Shown piece by piece: positions 61,007 through 64,000 of a stretch of DNA of 64,000 bases. Within the stretch, counting starts at the first letter, position 1. Each line of letters starts with the position of its first letter. The position numbers and the translations under genes were made by a program. Source of the stretch: Parapristionchus giblindavisi (lineage: Eukaryota > Nematoda > Chromadorea > Rhabditida > Diplogasteridae); contig CALSFV010000359.1 in the NCBI GenBank assembly GCA_943737045.1, positions 1-64,000 on the forward strand, read 5' to 3'. The notes under the pieces were generated by a model. That model made no database searches. It worked only from the letters and a program-made list of their open reading frames with translations, and was not told where the DNA came from.

Positions 61007-62557
61007 CACGCGTGTCGCGTAAGGTTCGAATAAACGGTGGCACATTGAAAAAATCGAAAATGAGCAGAGATCATTTTTTGGTAGTCTATATGGTCCCTAA
61101 CAAGGTACCGTCGAGCTTTTTCGCATATCTTCATTTTCAACGTCGACAGACGTCGTCAAACTTTTTGGACTCCGAAAATTGCCAACTTTGGAGCTCTGTA
61201 GCTCTTCAGGATGAAGATTTGGTATCAAATCGTCAACAGAAGAATTCCTCGGAATGTTAAGGAGAATGCGCCTGCATCATTGACAGGTCGCTATTTTAAT
61301 TAGTATTTTTGTAAATCGATTTTATTGATTATTTTTCTTAAAAATATAGAAGCCAAAACTTTTCAATGGCTCAATCGACTCATCTCGACGAGAGGAATTC
61401 AATGGTATGCTGAACGTTTTTGTATGTGGTTGTCTTCGAAAGTTATGAGCATTTCAAGTTTTTCATTGCGTGCGATCACATGAGAGAAAAGTGACGCAGC
61501 CAGTGATCTACCCTCTCTTCTGCCTCGTGTGAACAATTCATCTATTTTAATTAGTTTTGCTGATGTTCTAGTGCATCCCCAAGATATTTTTGATAACTTT
61601 CAAATATTCATTTCAATAATTCAATTCATAAAATATAACTAATCGATGAATATTGTTCACAATGAATAAAACTTACAATAGGACGACAATCAGGCTTCAA
61701 ATTCAATGGAATATTTCATCACACTCTCTCTCGACTACCATCCTAAAGTCATCTTCGTGTTGATCTAGAATCTCCTCATCCCCTCGCTCCTCCAAGATGT
61801 CATTGTCTATCTCCGAGTCCTCCATTTCCTATCCAACACTTCCCTTTCTGGTCGCGATACAATACTCCTAGTTTGCAGCGATAATCACCCGGGAAAAATT
61901 CTTTTCTGTTTTTTATAATCACAGAAAAAACATTTTGACAATTAAAAAACTGCAAAAGAAAATTGCACCAAGGAGGATCGAACCCATGGCAGTCAAAAAC
62001 AAGTGCAGACATCTTATCCACTACACTACACACTCTTGTTGTGGATGTTGATAGAAGAGTTCACCAACCTATCTGGAAAGATGGTGTAGGAAAACACGAA
62101 TTTCTCATTTAAGAAAAAACTTCAAATGCTCATAACTTTCGAAGACAACCACATGCAAAAACGTTCAGCATACCATTGAATTCCTCTCGTCGAGATGAGT
62201 TTTGGCTTCTATATTTTTAAGAAAAATAATCAATAAAATCGATTTACAAAAATACTAATTAAAATATCGACCTGGCAATGATGCAGGCGCATTCTCCTTA
62301 ACATTCCGAGGAATTCTTCTGCTGACGATTTGATACCAAATCTTCATCCTGAAGAGCTACAGAGCTCCAAAGTTGGCAATTCTCGGAGTCCAAAAAGTTT
62401 GACGACGTCTGTCGACGTTGAAAATGAAGATATGCGAAAAAGCTCGACGGTACCTTGTTAGGGACCATATAGACTATCGAAAATTGTAATAATATGTAGG
62501 GGTCAAAAAACGTGCCAACCACCCCCGATTTTACTCGATTCTTCAGTGGCATGCGTG
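61007..62557. mobile_element. 1.55-kb fold-back element with a tRNA-like loop
   Basis: Ends CACGCGTG and CATGCGTG (8-base inverted), flanked by TTAT (61003-61006 and 62558-62561). The copy B LINE shows the empty site CTATTTATGCGCTG. Arms 61080-61460 and 62112-62484 are near-identical inverted copies. The 56-residue frame VPNKVPSSFFAYLHF is seen on both strands because of this and has no recognisable domain. Confidence 0.88.
61966..62037 (-). other. tRNA-like sequence in the fold-back loop
   Basis: The minus strand reads GTAGTGTAGTGGATAAGATG (A-box) and GGGTTCGATCC (B-box) 37 bases later. Stems pair only partly, so this is a tRNA-derived relic or Pol III promoter. Confidence 0.6.
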
Positions 62558-63749
62558 TTATGCGCTGTTACAGCCATACCTGGGATACTGTGCCCTGTAG
62601 CGCAATTAGAAACACCCAATTGGGCCTAGAGTCCTTAGAGAAGCGCAGAGAGCACATAGATCTGAGGACAGCCATGAACCTACTTAGAGGAAAATATAAA
62701 ATCTCCAATAAAAAATCCCACTATTTTCGCCCTTATACCACACGAAACAGACTCAACTTTAACAACCCCGGATCTAGATTTAATTATAGACATTACAGCT
62801 TCTTTCCTAGAGCGGCAAGACTTTTGGTACAACCTGGCAATCAAATAGAGTTTCCCTAACCAATTATGTTTAGTCTCTCTCATTCCAAAGATTCGTCCAT
62901 TATTCTACTCTTTAACCTGTGAGCAATTCATTATCGTCAGCATCATCATTTTCGTTTATCGATTCATTTCGTTCTTTTTCTTCTATCACACGTTTCACTG
63001 TTTATTCATGAATACGTATAAATATTATATTATATTGATAAATGAATATATGACAATGTACAAGGATGTGATTGCAAGCACATCAAATACAAATGCAAAC
63101 TTTGAGATAATATTAATATACTCTCATTTATAGGGTTGATCATCATTAATTTATATAATTTATATATCTTTTTCTGTACCGTGTTTCTTGCATAAACTAT
63201 TATTATAATAATTTTATGCGTTTTACAAGAATGTATTAATGATTGTGCTTCATGGTGTTTCGGCCGCTACGTCTCTGGTGTTGAAATCCTTGCATGATCA
63301 CGAATACAAGAATAATCATGCATGATTCGACATTCCATGCATGATCATGCCATTAATTACACGAATTTTACTTGGATCTTGCAAGGATTCAAACACCTGA
63401 GGTCTAGACATACATTATTAGTGATGCTATTGGTTGTCGCTGGTATGCCCATTGCGCACCCGGTGATTCCGCGCAATATCACCTCAACTTATTTCATGAA
63501 ACTATTCGGGATACCAATTCTTCATGGAAATGTCCGAATCATGGATTTAACTTCTTATTCGCTACACTCAAAATACGTCATAACCTCAGTTAGGAATCGG
63601 CTTATGCAACTTGCTAATCATCGAGATCGTGGTGCGAACCCAGTCTAACAAGACTATTACAAAAATACAAATTTGTGGATACACTAATTGCCGCGATCAA
63701 TCAGTTTGAGATGTTAAAAAATAGCGAATCAAACAAAGAGATCATCGGA

Positions 63750-63965
63750 TTAGGCCACGCCCCTTCCCACTCATCGTCCTCATTGTACTAGGCCACGCCC
63801 CCTTTCCACATACCGTAATCATCGGCTTATGCCACGCCCCTTTCCACATATCGTAATCATCGGCTTAGGTCATTCCCCCTTCTCACACATACCGTACTCA
63901 TTGTAACAGGCCACGTCCCTTCCAAATACCGTACTCATTGAACAAGGCCACGCCCCCTTCCCACA
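63750..63965. repeat. GGCCACGCCCC tandem repeat in VPS8 copy D
   Basis: Five or six units, equivalent to 30655-30945. Confidence 0.85.
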
Positions 63966-64000
63966 CTCACCATCCTCATTGCCTCCTCTCCTCGTCGCTT

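Larger units (their letters stand above)
60530..63075 (+). mobile_element. CR1-like LINE fragment in copy D, split by a fold-back element
   Basis: Same insertion as 29001-30010. Here the active-site box reads TDNIKIF after a stop (the second catalytic Asp is lost), an (AT)n expansion lies at about 60885-60900, and 61007-62557 is an inserted fold-back element. The C-terminal frame resumes at 62562 and ends at 62859. Confidence 0.8.

Noticed and set aside
61081..62480. Peptide VPNKVPSSFFAYLHF seen on both strands
   Set aside because: Explained by the inverted arms of the element at 61007-62557. There is no catalytic motif of a transposase.

Overview
This is a stretch of animal nuclear DNA, most likely from a nematode. 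The evidence is small genes split by mostly short introns with TTTCAG-type acceptors, an SH2-kinase of the Fer-like class that is greatly expanded in nematodes, nematode-like tRNA-Gln(CTG) and tRNA-Leu(AAG), and an extraordinary load of small inverted-repeat transposons. I cannot name the species. All protein genes that I can support lie on the minus strand. Every exon model below was built by hand from splice sites and checked for reading phase.

Layout. At 29-100 there is a tRNA-Gln. It sits just beyond the last visible exon of a seven-exon gene (131-2743) for a secreted, low-complexity, Lys/Glu/Gln/Pro-rich protein with a clear signal peptide. From 2.8 to 14.4 kb there is no recognisable host gene: purine-rich simple sequence (4.4-4.9, 6.1-6.25 and 9.9-11.56 kb), several families of inverted-repeat elements, and a LINE fragment nested inside one of them. 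At 14427-17715 lies a complete 15-exon gene for a 496-residue SH2 plus tyrosine-kinase protein with all catalytic motifs present. From 18.4 to 21.3 kb come hairpin elements, a tRNA-Leu and a 1.6-kb fold-back element that carries tRNA-like sequences.

From 22 kb to the right edge the window is dominated by a tandem array of VPS8, the CORVET endosomal tethering subunit with a C-terminal RING-H2 finger. Copy B (27138-40848) has 23 phase-consistent exons and an intact 776-codon reading frame for the C-terminal half of VPS8. Copies A (22228-26390), C (45926-57766) and D (58536 to the edge) are partial, and each carries a different disabling lesion. Part of the array repeats at a spacing of about 31.4 kb, and the A/B and C/D junctions are the same, falling in the remnant of a hairpin transposon. 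No exons for the N-terminal beta-propeller of VPS8 are visible.

The VPS8 introns are littered with insertions whose target-site duplications can be read directly, often against an empty site in a sister copy. They include a Penelope-like element with a GIY-YIG domain and a hammerhead-like motif, CR1-like and RTE-like LINE pieces, PIF/Harbinger-like, hAT-like and Tc1-like non-autonomous elements, and four 1.4-2.4 kb fold-back elements. Two short intronic motifs, the heptamer GATCAAA and TACGGTA/TACCGTA, recur next to splice sites in all the host genes.
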